Origin: Halomicrobium katesii DSM 19301
GTDB taxonomy: Archaea > Halobacteriota > Halobacteria > Halobacteriales > Haloarculaceae
Direction: 5' to 3'
Length of the DNA stretch: 64,000 bases
NCBI RefSeq assembly: GCF_000379085.1
Contig: NZ_KB905379.1
Span: 473,198 to 537,197 of the forward strand
The position numbers and the translations under genes are program-made. The notes beneath the pieces were generated by a model that saw only the letters and a program-made list of their open reading frames with translations, was not told the origin of the DNA and made no database searches. Shown here piece by piece: positions 8,448-18,058 of this stretch; the first letter of the stretch is position 1; each line of letters begins with the position of its first letter.

Positions 8448-10244
8448 ATGGCAGGAGAGCAGTTAGTACTGACCGGACTCATGGCCGTTCTCCTCGTCGT
8501 GATTGTCGGGGCCCTCGCGCGAGCCGAGGACTGGCGGTCGTACACGCCCCTTGCAGGCGGTGGGGGCTACGGCGAGGCGACGGGACACGGACACGCAGAG
8601 AAACCGGGTGGGCTCGTGCGCTGGCTCACGACGGTCGACCACAAAGACATCGGGATCCTCTATGGCGTCTACGCCGTGGTCGCCTTCGCCGTCGGTGGCA
8701 TTATGGCGATGTTGATCCGGGTGCAGCTGACGCTGCCGGGCGGCGTCATCGTCGGGAACAGCTACTACAACTCGCTCCTGACCAGCCACGGGATCACGAT
8801 GCTGTTCCTGTTCGGGACGCCGATCCTGGCCGCGTTCGCGAACTACTTCGTCCCGCTGTTGATCGGGGCCGACGACATGGCGTTCCCGCGGATCAACGCG
8901 ATCGCGTTCTGGTTGCTCCCGCCGGCCGCACTCCTGATCTGGGCGGGCTTTTTCACCGCGCCGCTGACGGGCAACGAGATCGAGCCCGCACAGACGGCCT
9001 GGACGATGTACACGCCGCTGTCGGCCGAACAGGCCAACCCCGGCGTCGACCTGATGTTGCTGGGCCTGCACCTCTCCGGGGTCGCGGCGACGATGGGGGC
9101 GATCAACTTCATCGCGACCATCTTCACCGAGCGCGGTGACGGCGTGAACTGGGCCAACCTCGACATCTTCAGCTGGACGGTCCTCACCCAGTCAGGACTG
9201 ATCCTCTTTGCGTTCCCGCTACTTGGCAGCGCGATGATCATGCTCCTGCTCGACCGGAATCTCGCGACGACGTTCTTCGCGACCGGGAACGGCGGGACGA
9301 TGCTGTGGCAACACCTGTTCTGGTTCTTCGGCCACCCCGAAGTGTACATCCTCGTGCTCCCGCCGATGGGACTGGTCAGCTACATCCTCCCGAAGTTCTC
9401 GGGCCGGAAGCTGTTCGGCTTCAAATTCGTCGTCTACTCCACGCTGGCGATCGGCGTGCTCTCCTTTGGCGTCTGGGCCCACCACATGTTCTCGACCGGG
9501 ATGGACCCGCGGCTGCGCGCCTCCTTCATGGCGGTCTCGTTGGCCATCGCGATCCCCAGCGCCGTCAAGACGTTCAACTGGATCACGACGATGTGGAACG
9601 GACAGCTTCGACTGACGACGCCGATGCTGTTCTGTATCGGCTTCGTCTCGAACTTCATCATCGGCGGTGTCACCGGCGTCTTCCTGGCGTCGATCCCCGT
9701 CGACCTCGTGCTCCACGACACCTACTACGTGGTCGGTCACTTCCACTACATCGTGATGGGTGCGATCGGCTTCGCCGTCTTCGCCGGCATCTACTACTGG
9801 TTCCCGATCGTCTCCGGGCGGATGTACCAGAAGACGCTCGGAAAGGCCCACTTCTGGCTGTCGATGATCGGCACCAACGTCACCTTCTTCGCGATGCTGG
9901 CGCTTGGCTACCTCGGCATGCCGCGCCGCTATGCGACCTACAACTTCGACGGTGCCATCGCACCGCTCGCGCAGGTGACGACGTTCCACCAGCTGGCGAC
10001 TGTGGGCGCGTTCATCCTGCTGGTCGGACAGCTCATCTTCGTCTGGAACGTCGTGACCTCCTGGCTCGAAGGTCGCCGCGTCGAGAGCCACGACCCGTGG
10101 AACCTCGAAGAGAACGACATGCTGGGCAACGAGTTCAGCTGGTTCAAAGAACAGCGTGCGACCGCCCTCGCCGACGGCGGCGAAGAGGACGAGTCCGTGA
10201 TGGCAGACGGCGGACAGCCCGGCCAGCAGTCTGACGAACGGTAG
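8448..10244 (+). CDS. coxA: Cytochrome c oxidase subunit I, A-type
   Basis: The catalytic subunit of the terminal haem-copper oxidase, 598 residues with about 12 membrane helices. Ligands are visible: H114 (low-spin haem), H296 and Y300 in HPEVY (CuB and the cross-linked tyrosine), H345-H346 (CuB), H431 (high-spin haem) and H433 (low-spin haem). The glutamate of HPEVY and the aspartate of GADDMAFPR mark a D-channel, and the lysine in SAVKTFNW marks a K-channel, so this is an A1-type enzyme. The long N-terminal helix before the core and the acidic C-terminal tail are usual for haloarchaea. Subunit II is not in this stretch and must be encoded elsewhere. Confidence 0.95.
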   Translation: MAGEQLVLTGLMAVLLVVIVGALARAEDWRSYTPLAGGGGYGEATGHGHAEKPGGLVRWLTTVDHKDIGILYGVYAVVAFAVGGIMAMLIRVQLTLPGGVIVGNSYYNSLLTSHGITMLFLFGTPILAAFANYFVPLLIGADDMAFPRINAIAFWLLPPAALLIWAGFFTAPLTGNEIEPAQTAWTMYTPLSAEQANPGVDLMLLGLHLSGVAATMGAINFIATIFTERGDGVNWANLDIFSWTVLTQSGLILFAFPLLGSAMIMLLLDRNLATTFFATGNGGTMLWQHLFWFFGHPEVYILVLPPMGLVSYILPKFSGRKLFGFKFVVYSTLAIGVLSFGVWAHHMFSTGMDPRLRASFMAVSLAIAIPSAVKTFNWITTMWNGQLRLTTPMLFCIGFVSNFIIGGVTGVFLASIPVDLVLHDTYYVVGHFHYIVMGAIGFAVFAGIYYWFPIVSGRMYQKTLGKAHFWLSMIGTNVTFFAMLALGYLGMPRRYATYNFDGAIAPLAQVTTFHQLATVGAFILLVGQLIFVWNVVTSWLEGRRVESHDPWNLEENDMLGNEFSWFKEQRATALADGGEEDESVMADGGQPGQQSDER

Positions 10245-10276
10245 TTCGAGCGGTCTCTTTTCGGTTCGCCGGTCGT

Positions 10277-10369
10277 CTACACGCCGCCCGAGATGAGAAT
10301 GATCCCGGTGATGAACATCAGCGACGCGATCCCGGCGAGCACGAGAAAGAGGAGGTCTTTTTCGGCCAT
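10277..10369 (-). CDS. 30-residue single-helix membrane peptide
   Basis: A tiny reading frame opposite to coxA encodes M-A-E-K-D-L-L then one hydrophobic helix ending ILISGGV. The charged N-terminus, the uninterrupted helix (residues 6-28) and its position between coxA and another small cox-cluster gene suggest a real peptide. No named family is known to me. It could be an oxidase micro-subunit. The A/T-rich stretch just before its ATG could hold a promoter. Confidence 0.5.
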   Translation of the reverse strand: MAEKDLLFLVLAGIASLMFITGIILISGGV

Positions 10370-10426
10370 AGCGGGTTTTGGCGCTGGAGCGAAAAAGGCT
10401 AATCGACTCACTCCCGAGAGGAAAGC

Positions 10427-10687
10427 GTGAGTGGCACGCTGCGTGGCGATCGACTCGTCGTCAGACTCTACCTGATCATCGTGGCGCTGACGGGCGTGAT
10501 GGGGTACGTACTGGCCTGGGCGACCGACGAGACGCTCGAACCGGAGCTGTTCGGCGTCGTCGCGCTGCCGCCGACGCCGGTCGGCGTCGCCGTCTTCGGG
10601 ATGGTAACTATCGGGACCGGGCTGGGAGTGTTGCTGGCGCTGGTGGTGTACGTCGCGAACAACTTCGACGACGCCAGAACGGAGTAG
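10427..10687 (+). CDS. Cox-cluster small membrane protein (DUF7520-like)
   Basis: An 86-residue protein from a GTG start, with two membrane helices (about 11-32 and 50-77) and a short charged tail. It resembles a haloarchaeal cox-cluster family (DUF7520 as I recall). Function unknown. It ends 12 nt before the convergent acetyl-CoA synthetase stop. Confidence 0.6.
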   Translation: MSGTLRGDRLVVRLYLIIVALTGVMGYVLAWATDETLEPELFGVVALPPTPVGVAVFGMVTIGTGLGVLLALVVYVANNFDDARTE

Positions 10688-10699
10688 GCAGTCGGGCGA

Positions 10700-12697
10700 T
10701 CAGTCGCCCTGGACCTGGTCGCGAATCTCCTCGGGGACGCTCGGGTCACGCAGCGTCGTCGTGTTGCCGAGTTCCTCGCCGTTGGAGATGTTTTCGAGGA
10801 TCCGGCGCATGATCTTGCCGGAGCGAGTCTTGGGCAAGTCGCCACAGAAGATGACGTTGGCCGGACGGGCGAACTTCCCGATCTCGTCTTCGACGGCCGA
10901 GACGATCCGGTCACGGACCGCTTCGCTCGGCTCGATGCCGTCTCGGAGGACGACGTACACGTCCGGCACCTCTCCTTTCTCGGCGTCTTCGCGGGAGGCC
11001 ACGGCGGCCTCGGCAGCGTCTTCGACCTCGGCGACCGCCGACTCCAGTTCCATCGTTCCGAGGCGGTGGCCCGCGACGTTCATCACGTCGTCGAGGCGAC
11101 CGAGGACGCGATAGTAGCTGTCCTGTCCGTGGACCGCGCCGTCGCCGGCTTTGTACACCCAGTCCTCGGGGTCGTCGGAGTCGGTGTCCGAGAAGTCCTG
11201 CCAGTACTCCTCGATGAACCGCTCGTCGTTGCCGTACACCGTCTGGAGCATGCCGGGCCAGGGCTTTTCGATGACGAGGTTGCCGGCGCGTCCCGACGCG
11301 GGTTCGATGGGGTCGCCGTTGTCGTCGTAGATAGCCGGCTGGATGCCCGGAACCGCCTTGCCGGCGGAGCCGGGTTTCATGTCGTCCAGCGCGGGCAGGT
11401 TCGTGATCAGGTGGCCGCCGGTCTCGGTCTGCCACCAGGTGTCAACGATGGCCGCGTCCTCGCCGCCGATGTACTTGTAGTACCACAGCCACGCTTCCGG
11501 CTGGATCGGTTCGCCCACCGTCGTCATGTGCCGGAAGTCGAAGTCGTAGTCCTGGACGTACTCTTCGCCCCACTTCATGAACATCCGGACAGCGGTCGGC
11601 GAGGTGTGGAAGATGTCCACGTCGTAGCGCTCGGCGATCTCCCAGATGCGACCTTTGTGGGGATGATCGGGCGTGTCCTCGTACATCACGCTGGTGGTCC
11701 CCAGCGAGAGGGGTCCGTAGACGATGTAGCTGTGGCCCGTGATCCAGCCGATGTCGGCGGCACACCAGTAGGTGTCCTCGGGTTTGATGTCGAGGACGTT
11801 CTTCGAGGTGGCCGTCACGTAGGAGAGATAGCCGCCGGTGCGGTGCTGACAGCCCTTCGGCTGGCCCGTCGTCCCGGAGGTGTACATCAGGAAGAGCGGG
11901 TCTTCGGCGTCACGCGAGACCGGGTCGACGCGCGCTCGCTCGTTGTCGGCAAGCAGGTCGTCGACGAGCACGTACGGATCGTCCTCGCCGATCTCGACGT
12001 CGGGGTGGAGTTCGTCTTCGCGCGTCCACAGCAGGACGGTGTCCACGTCGGACTCGGCGGCGTCCAGCGCCTCGTCGCACTTCTCCTTGTGGTTGAGGAA
12101 CTCGCCGCGTCGGTAGTAGCCGTCACAGGTGACGACCACGTCGCTGTCGGCGGAGTCGATCCGGTCGGCCAGTGCCTGGGCCGAGAAGCCGGCGAACACC
12201 TCCGAGTGCGGCGCGCCGATGCGGGCACAGGCCAGCATCGTCACCGGCAGCGCTGGGAGCATCGGGAGGTGACAGGTGACCACGTCGTCCTCGCGGACGT
12301 CGACGTCCTGCAGCGAGGCTGCCATCGCGTTGACCCGGTTGTACAGGTCCTGATAGGTGATCGTCTCGCTCTCGTCGGCGTCGGTGCCCTCCCAGATGAT
12401 CGCGGCCTGGTTCTTGCGCTCGTCGAGGTGGCGGTCGATGCAGTTGTGCGACGCGTTGAGCTTCCCACCGGTGAACCACTCGTAGAACGGCGGATTCGAG
12501 TCGTCGAGCACCTCGTCCCAGTGTTCGTCCCAGTCGAGCAGTTCTGCGTACTCCTCGAACGCCTCCGGATAGTTCTCGTCGAACCGTTCGTGGATCTCCG
12601 GATCGGTGACATTTGCCTGGCCGACGAAGTCCGTCGGCGGACGGAAGTACTCTTGCTCCGTCAGGCGAGCCTCAAGTTCAGGTCCCTCATCTGGCAT
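10700..12697 (-). CDS. acs: Acetyl-CoA synthetase (AMP-forming)
   Basis: A 665-residue enzyme that activates acetate to acetyl-CoA through acetyl-AMP in the cytoplasm. Motifs: LFLMYTSGTTGQPKG (ATP loop), DTWWQTETGG (A5), and near the C-terminus PKTRSGKIMRR, with the lysine that is acetylated in regulated Acs enzymes. Length and order match bacterial and archaeal Acs. The ATG at 12697 gives MPDEGPELEARL, the usual start; the 45 extra upstream codons have no family pattern. A TATA-like GGTATATTTAATC lies almost at the start, so the true promoter position is unclear. Some relatives act on propionate. Confidence 0.93.
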   Translation of the reverse strand: MPDEGPELEARLTEQEYFRPPTDFVGQANVTDPEIHERFDENYPEAFEEYAELLDWDEHWDEVLDDSNPPFYEWFTGGKLNASHNCIDRHLDERKNQAAIIWEGTDADESETITYQDLYNRVNAMAASLQDVDVREDDVVTCHLPMLPALPVTMLACARIGAPHSEVFAGFSAQALADRIDSADSDVVVTCDGYYRRGEFLNHKEKCDEALDAAESDVDTVLLWTREDELHPDVEIGEDDPYVLVDDLLADNERARVDPVSRDAEDPLFLMYTSGTTGQPKGCQHRTGGYLSYVTATSKNVLDIKPEDTYWCAADIGWITGHSYIVYGPLSLGTTSVMYEDTPDHPHKGRIWEIAERYDVDIFHTSPTAVRMFMKWGEEYVQDYDFDFRHMTTVGEPIQPEAWLWYYKYIGGEDAAIVDTWWQTETGGHLITNLPALDDMKPGSAGKAVPGIQPAIYDDNGDPIEPASGRAGNLVIEKPWPGMLQTVYGNDERFIEEYWQDFSDTDSDDPEDWVYKAGDGAVHGQDSYYRVLGRLDDVMNVAGHRLGTMELESAVAEVEDAAEAAVASREDAEKGEVPDVYVVLRDGIEPSEAVRDRIVSAVEDEIGKFARPANVIFCGDLPKTRSGKIMRRILENISNGEELGNTTTLRDPSVPEEIRDQVQGD

Positions 12698-12947
12698 GAT
12701 TAAATATACCTCATACAGGTGCTCACAGTGGAACCGTATTAAGTTATTCCAAGCGACATGATCTGTATAGATACTGGCATCTCGTTTCCCAAAGACAAAC
12801 GAATGGCAGGCAAGCACTGGGAATCCATTCACCTTACCACTCTGAAACGCCTGCGGCTCAGCCGACGGAATCTCCGGTCAAAAGCCGTCGTCGGTCCAGT
12901 GGAGGCGAACGGTCACTGGAGAGCAAAGACGGGAGTGTCGAGCGGCG

Positions 12948-13790
12948 TTACAGCTTGGTCGTGTCGGTCGCCGCCGACGAGGCGTCGCCGATCTCACGGT
13001 AGTAGGCGACGTAGTACGCGTACATGATCGATCCGACGACCGTACTGATCACGAGACTCGAACCGAGAAACAGGCCGACTTCGGTGGTCGACATGTAATC
13101 GAAGACCGAGACCATCCCGGTTCTGGACCGGGTGTCGAGTGCCATCGAGTCGAAACTACTGTAGAACAGGAACGCGGTCGGAGTCTGTACGAGCAGGCCA
13201 ATGACGAACGCGATCAGGTCGAACCCGACGACCGACACGGCGTTCGAGCGGACGAGCGAGACGCTTCGACGGAACGAGTCGGCGACGCCGTCGCCGTCAA
13301 GCACCATCGCCGCGGGGAAAAACTGCGAGAAGAACCACGGGACCAGCACGACGAGGAAACCGACCAGCGAGAGGAGCACGACCACCGGAAGGGTCGCGGC
13401 CCCCAACCCGGTGTTGAGCGCGGCCCCGAACACCAAGACGACTGCCACGAAGAAGACGATCGCGACGAGAACGTAGACGACGAGCGTGACGGCACCGAGG
13501 AGCAGTCCGCCCAGGAGGAGGCCGACGTAGTGGTCCCGGCCGGCCGCGAGGAACTGCTCGAACGACGGCGAATCCGTCATCGACGCCGCCACGTAGGCGA
13601 CGAGCCCGCCGACGAGGAACGGTAGCGACAGGTAGACGACGCCGGTCGCCGGATACACGAGCAGCGGATTGACGAACTGCACGGCGGACAGTCCGGTGCT
13701 CAGCAGCGAGAACGCGAAGAGGATCGCGACGATCTGGGGCTGTCTGCGGAGGGTGTCGATACCGGTCGAGAGGGCACCAGTGGGCTTCAC
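12948..13790 (-). CDS. Polytopic membrane protein (DUF7847-like)
   Basis: A 280-residue protein with about six membrane helices: FAFSLLSTGLSAV, VGGLVAYVAA, two long ones between 95 and 155, VIGLLVQ near 210 and VISTVVGSIM near 250. A loop with DSFRRSVSLVRSNAVSVVG resembles the glycerophosphoryl-type DUF7847 family of haloarchaea, function unknown. I chose the GTG at 13790 because a TATA-like GCTTATTCGC lies about 26 nt upstream, which fits a leaderless mRNA; a longer start at 13823 is possible. Confidence 0.6.
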   Translation of the reverse strand: MKPTGALSTGIDTLRRQPQIVAILFAFSLLSTGLSAVQFVNPLLVYPATGVVYLSLPFLVGGLVAYVAASMTDSPSFEQFLAAGRDHYVGLLLGGLLLGAVTLVVYVLVAIVFFVAVVLVFGAALNTGLGAATLPVVVLLSLVGFLVVLVPWFFSQFFPAAMVLDGDGVADSFRRSVSLVRSNAVSVVGFDLIAFVIGLLVQTPTAFLFYSSFDSMALDTRSRTGMVSVFDYMSTTEVGLFLGSSLVISTVVGSIMYAYYVAYYREIGDASSAATDTTKL

Positions 13791-13866
13791 GTCACAGACG
13801 ACCTGTCGGCAGCGAATAAGCATTCCGGGTGGCAATCGGCCGGGCAAACGGCGACAATACTCCGTA

Positions 13867-15570
13867 TCAGACCGCCCCGATCGTCTCCCGGTAGCTCCCG
13901 TACTCATCCTCGAAGACGCCCATGATCTCGCCCATCGTCGCCTCGGCTTTGACGGCCTCGACGATCGCGGGCATCACGTTCTCGCCGCCGACGGCCGCCT
14001 CGCGGACCCGTTCGAGCGCCGCGTCGACGGCCTCGTCGTCGCGTTCGGTCCGTACGTCTGCGAGGCGCTCGCGTTGCTGTTCTTGCACGCGGTCCTCGAC
14101 CTGCAGGAGATCGGGTTCGGTCTCTTCCTCGACCGCGTAGGCGTTGACGCCGACGACGGTCTCCTCGCCGTCCTCGACGCGTTCCTGGTACTCGTAGGCG
14201 GCGTCCTGTATCTCTCGCTGGAAGTACCCGTCCTCGATCCCCGCGAGGACGCCCGCTCGCATGGAGCCGTCGCCCAGTTCGTCCCTGACGTGTTCGATGT
14301 ACGCCATCGCGTCCGCCTCGATCTCGTCGGTCAGCGCCTCGACGGCGAAGCTCCCGCCCAGCGGATCGACGATGTCCGCAGCGCCGGACTCCTCGCCGAT
14401 GATCTGCTGGGTCCGCAGCGCGACCCGGACCGCCTTCTCGCTGGGCAGGGCGAGCGCCTCGTCGAAGCTGTTCGTGTGCAGGCTCTGGGTTCCGCCGAGC
14501 ACGCCGGCCAGCGCCTGGATCGTCACCCTGACGACGTTGTTCAGCGGCTGCTGGGCGGTCAGTGACTGGCCAGCGGTCTGGGTGTGGAACTTCAGTTGCT
14601 TGGCGGCCGGTTCGCTCGCGTCGTACCACTCGTCCATGACCCGCGCGTAGATCCGCCGCGCGGCCCGGAACTTCGCGACCTCCTCGAAGATCGAGTTGTG
14701 CGAGTTGAAGAAAAAGGAGAGCTGCGGGGCGAACGTGTCCACGTCGAGGCCCCGGTCGAGACAGTCTTCGACGTACGCGAAGCCGTCGGCGAGCGTGAAG
14801 GCCAGTTCCTGCGTGGCCGTCGATCCGGCCTCGCGGATGTGGTAGCCCGAGACCGAGACCGGCTTGAACGACGGCGTCTCCTCGGTGGCGAACTCGATTA
14901 CGTCGGTCACGAGCCGCAGCGACGGCTCCGGGGGGACGACCCACTCTTTCTGTGCGATGAACTCCTTGAACATGTCGTTCTGGAGGGTCCCGCGAAGCTC
15001 CGTGCGGTCGACGCCGCGGCGGTCCGCGAGCGCGACGTACATCGCGTAGATCACGGGTGCGCTGGGGTTGATGGTGAAACTCGTCGAGATCTCGGCGAGG
15101 TCGATCCCGTCGAAGAGGATCTCCACGTCCCGGAGCGTGTCGACGGCGACGCCCTCCTTGCCGACCTCGCCCTCGGCCATGCGGTCGTCCGAGTCGATCC
15201 CCATCAGCGTGGGCATGTCGAAGGCCGTCGAGAGCCCCGTCTGGCCCTCGTCGATCAGGTACTGAAAGCGCTCGTTGGTCTCCCGAGCCGTGCCGAAGCC
15301 GGCGAACTGGCGCATCGTCCACTGGCGGCCACGGTACATCGTCGGATAGACGCCGCGGGTGTACGGCTCCTCGCCGGGGAAGCCGAGATCGCGCTCGTAG
15401 TCGAGGTCGGCAACGTCGGCCGGCGTGTACAGCCTGTCGACCGCGCGATTCGAGACGGTGGCGAACCGCTCGGCTCGCTCGCCGTAGGCGTCCAGTACTG
15501 GATCGAGCGTCTCGGCCTCCCAGTCGGCTTTCGCCTCCCGGATGGCTGCCAGGTCGGCCTCGTCGTACAT
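13867..15570 (-). CDS. mcmA1: Methylmalonyl-CoA mutase, large (catalytic) subunit
   Basis: A 567-residue acyl-CoA mutase large chain, which interconverts methylmalonyl-CoA and succinyl-CoA with adenosylcobalamin. Landmarks: GxxPTMYRGRQWTMRQFAGF, the substrate loop around TGLSTAFDMPTLMGID, SVSGYHIREAGST, and NVVRVTIQALAGVLGGTQSLHTNSFDE. The B12-binding domain is absent, as in archaeal and some bacterial mutases where it is a separate small subunit. The ATG at 15570 has a TATA-like CTTATT about 30 nt before it; a TTG nine codons earlier is less likely. Relatives include isobutyryl-CoA mutases, so substrate is inferred. Confidence 0.9.
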   Translation of the reverse strand: MYDEADLAAIREAKADWEAETLDPVLDAYGERAERFATVSNRAVDRLYTPADVADLDYERDLGFPGEEPYTRGVYPTMYRGRQWTMRQFAGFGTARETNERFQYLIDEGQTGLSTAFDMPTLMGIDSDDRMAEGEVGKEGVAVDTLRDVEILFDGIDLAEISTSFTINPSAPVIYAMYVALADRRGVDRTELRGTLQNDMFKEFIAQKEWVVPPEPSLRLVTDVIEFATEETPSFKPVSVSGYHIREAGSTATQELAFTLADGFAYVEDCLDRGLDVDTFAPQLSFFFNSHNSIFEEVAKFRAARRIYARVMDEWYDASEPAAKQLKFHTQTAGQSLTAQQPLNNVVRVTIQALAGVLGGTQSLHTNSFDEALALPSEKAVRVALRTQQIIGEESGAADIVDPLGGSFAVEALTDEIEADAMAYIEHVRDELGDGSMRAGVLAGIEDGYFQREIQDAAYEYQERVEDGEETVVGVNAYAVEEETEPDLLQVEDRVQEQQRERLADVRTERDDEAVDAALERVREAAVGGENVMPAIVEAVKAEATMGEIMGVFEDEYGSYRETIGAV

Positions 15571-15622
15571 ACTGTGTTCGTTGACATCATGTGACAATAA
15601 GTCTTGTACGCGTCGAGGGACC

Positions 15623-16489
15623 CTACTCGTCTTCGCCCTGGAGGCGTTCGGTCGTCTCGACCAGCGGGTGGCGCGCGTAGTCGACCACTTCGATGTCGTT
15701 GATCGAAGTGAGGTCCGCGTCGTCGGCGGTGCGTGCCATCCCGAGGTCGACGGGGTCGTCCAGCACGATCACGTAGGCGTCCATCGTCTCGATGTCCAGC
15801 TGCTCGGCCGCTTTCACGCGGTGGTGCCCGTCGGCCAGCAACAGCTCGCGGGTCTGCTCCGGGCTCTCGCCGCCGGCGAACTCGGTGACGGTCGCCTGAT
15901 CGGGCGGCTGGAGCCCCCCGTTGTCGATGACCACGAGCGGCTCGGCGAGTCCGCGTTTGAGTTCGTAGGTCCGCCCCTCCAGTTCGTCCGCGTAGACGGT
16001 CCCCTGTGTCGGCACCAGCTCGTCGATGGCGACCTCGCGCCGTTCGTCCCGCGCGGACACGTCGTGGATCGACTCCAGGGTCCGGGTGAGCTTGTCGACC
16101 TTGTTCGGCGTCGCGCGCTCGATGTGCGAACGGATCACGTCCGCGTTCGAGATGATGCCGACGAGATGGCCCGCGTCGTCGACGACCGGGAGTTTCTGGA
16201 TGCCAGACCGGAGAATGACCCGCCCCGCGTCCTGAACGCCCATCTCCGGGTGGGCGACGAGGATGTCGTCGCTCATCACGCGAAACATCGGCTCGTGGTC
16301 CTCGGCCAGCAACAGGTCCCGGGCACTGACGAAGCCCTCGACACGACGCCCCTCACACACCGGAAAGCCGCTGTACTCGTCGCTTTCGGCGATTCGATAG
16401 GCTACCGCTTCGACCGTGTCGTCGGGCGACACCGTGGACACGTCGCTGGTCATGTACTCTCGAACGCGTGGTTCGCCGTCCGCTTCCAT
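15623..16489 (-). CDS. Two CBS domains plus ParB/sulfiredoxin-like domain
   Basis: A 288-residue protein. Residues 8-60 and 70-125 are two CBS domains (VREYMTSDVSTVSPDDTV and SGIQKLPVVDDAGHLVGII), which sense adenine nucleotides in other proteins. Residues 150-230 carry a ParB N-terminal-like domain with LLADGHHRVKAAEQL; such domains bind nucleotides and some hydrolyse CTP or phosphorylate serine. It is followed downstream by the mutase and preceded by an RCK_N-DHH protein, all on the minus strand. The biological role is unknown. Domain calls are firm. Confidence 0.8.
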   Translation of the reverse strand: MEADGEPRVREYMTSDVSTVSPDDTVEAVAYRIAESDEYSGFPVCEGRRVEGFVSARDLLLAEDHEPMFRVMSDDILVAHPEMGVQDAGRVILRSGIQKLPVVDDAGHLVGIISNADVIRSHIERATPNKVDKLTRTLESIHDVSARDERREVAIDELVPTQGTVYADELEGRTYELKRGLAEPLVVIDNGGLQPPDQATVTEFAGGESPEQTRELLLADGHHRVKAAEQLDIETMDAYVIVLDDPVDLGMARTADDADLTSINDIEVVDYARHPLVETTERLQGEDE

Positions 16490-16532
16490 GTGTTCGTGAA
16501 CGAGACCACGAGAGAAAAACCCCGGCGGTCCG

Positions 16533-18023
16533 TCACTCCTCGCCGTCCTCGACGTCGAGATACTCGTCGGTCGCCCCGTAGCGCGACGCGGTGTACACCG
16601 GGCTCAGGAGGTGGTTGGGGCGGGCCTGAACGGCGTCGAGGAACCGGTCGTCGACGACGGCGCGAACGACCTCGTGGAGCGACTCGTCCCGATCCTCGAT
16701 GGATTCGAGGACGCCCAGCGTGATCTGGGCACCGGCCATGTCGGCGTGGCCCCCCGCACTGCCGATCTGGCCGAACGCCTCGCGGAGCACTTCGCCGAGG
16801 TCGATCTCGGTCCCGCGAGCCCGCGCCGACGCGTAGATCGTTCCGTCCTTGACGCCGTAGACCAGCGTCGAGTTGATCCCCTGGAGGTCGAGCAGTCGAT
16901 CGGCGGCCTGTGCGAGCGCGTCGCGGTCCGAGAGCTCTCCCACGCAGCTCAGCAGCACCGATCCCTCCCGCTGGCGGTTCGCGATCGCGTGTCCGATCGT
17001 ATCGAGCGTGTCGGCGCTCATGCTCGGGTCCTCGATGCGCTGGAGGATGTCGAGGTCGGCGTGTGGCAGCAAGTAGGCCGCGGCCTCGAAGTCGTCGACC
17101 GACACCTCGCGTCGAAACTCGCGCGTGTCGACGCTGATGCCAAAGAGGAGTCCCGTCGCGATCGCCTCTTCGACGAGCGAGTCGAACCGGCGGAGATAGT
17201 CGGCAAGCAGCGTACTGGTCGCACCTACGTCGCTCCGGAGATCGACGAACCGCGCCTCGACGGGCGCGCGCGGCGGGTGGTGATCGACGACGATGTCGAT
17301 GGGCGTCTCGGGCGGGAGCTGATCGTTGACGCCGGGACGAGAGTGATCGACCAGCGCGAAGCCGTCGTACGCGTCGAGATCCGCGTCGGCGTCGAGGTTC
17401 TGGAGGTCGAACTCCAGTAGGTTCACGAACGCCCTGTTCTCCTGGTGGGTGATCTCGCCGTAGTAACACAGCTCCGTCTCACAGCCGACGGCCTGTGCCA
17501 GCCGCGACAGCGCGACCCCGCTCGCGATGGCGTCGGGATCCGGGTTGTCGTGCATGACGACCGCCAGCGTTCCGTCCACGTCGCGTAACACGCGCTGGAG
17601 CTGTCGGGTCCGCAGACCGGCCTCGCCGACGCGTTCCATGAGGTGGTCGGTGACCGCCGCGCCGGGATCGACGACCCGGTCGGCGACGTGTTCGAGCGCG
17701 TCGTCGACCGCCGGATCGGTCTCCAGCCCGCTGTAGGCGACGAGCATCGCAGAGGGAAAGACAGATCGCACCGCCTGCGCGACGGCCACGTTGCGCTTGG
17801 CGTCGCCGACAGCGACGAACACCGTCTCCGGCGTCCAGCCCAGCGACGACAGTACCGAGCGGTCGGCCGGATCCGCCAACTGCACCGTGATCGCGTCCGT
17901 ACGGAGCGTGTCGACCCGGTGTTCGTCCTCGGTGAGGACCGTCACCTCGCCACGGCCGGCTGCGAGTTCGTCGAGCAGTGACCGGACGAGCGGCCCCGCC
18001 CCCAACACCAGGCGAGAAGTCAT
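16533..18023 (-). CDS. RCK_N-DHH/DHHA1 phosphoesterase
   Basis: A 496-residue fusion. Residues 1-120 form a Rossmann-type RCK_N/TrkA-N domain (LVLGAGPLVRSLLDEL, VFVAVGD). Residues 145-330 are the DHH catalytic domain, with HDNPDPDAIASG, DHS and DHHPP as metal ligands. The end carries DHHA1 with the GSAGGHADMAGA substrate motif. DHH-DHHA1 enzymes of this type cleave short oligonucleotides, pAp or cyclic dinucleotides such as c-di-AMP. The fused nucleotide-binding RCK_N half suggests control by a dinucleotide ligand. The substrate cannot be read from the sequence. Confidence 0.85.
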   Translation of the reverse strand: MTSRLVLGAGPLVRSLLDELAAGRGEVTVLTEDEHRVDTLRTDAITVQLADPADRSVLSSLGWTPETVFVAVGDAKRNVAVAQAVRSVFPSAMLVAYSGLETDPAVDDALEHVADRVVDPGAAVTDHLMERVGEAGLRTRQLQRVLRDVDGTLAVVMHDNPDPDAIASGVALSRLAQAVGCETELCYYGEITHQENRAFVNLLEFDLQNLDADADLDAYDGFALVDHSRPGVNDQLPPETPIDIVVDHHPPRAPVEARFVDLRSDVGATSTLLADYLRRFDSLVEEAIATGLLFGISVDTREFRREVSVDDFEAAAYLLPHADLDILQRIEDPSMSADTLDTIGHAIANRQREGSVLLSCVGELSDRDALAQAADRLLDLQGINSTLVYGVKDGTIYASARARGTEIDLGEVLREAFGQIGSAGGHADMAGAQITLGVLESIEDRDESLHEVVRAVVDDRFLDAVQARPNHLLSPVYTASRYGATDEYLDVEDGEE

Positions 18024-18058
18024 ACGCGAGAGTGAGCGATGGAGCGTCTAAAAACCAC

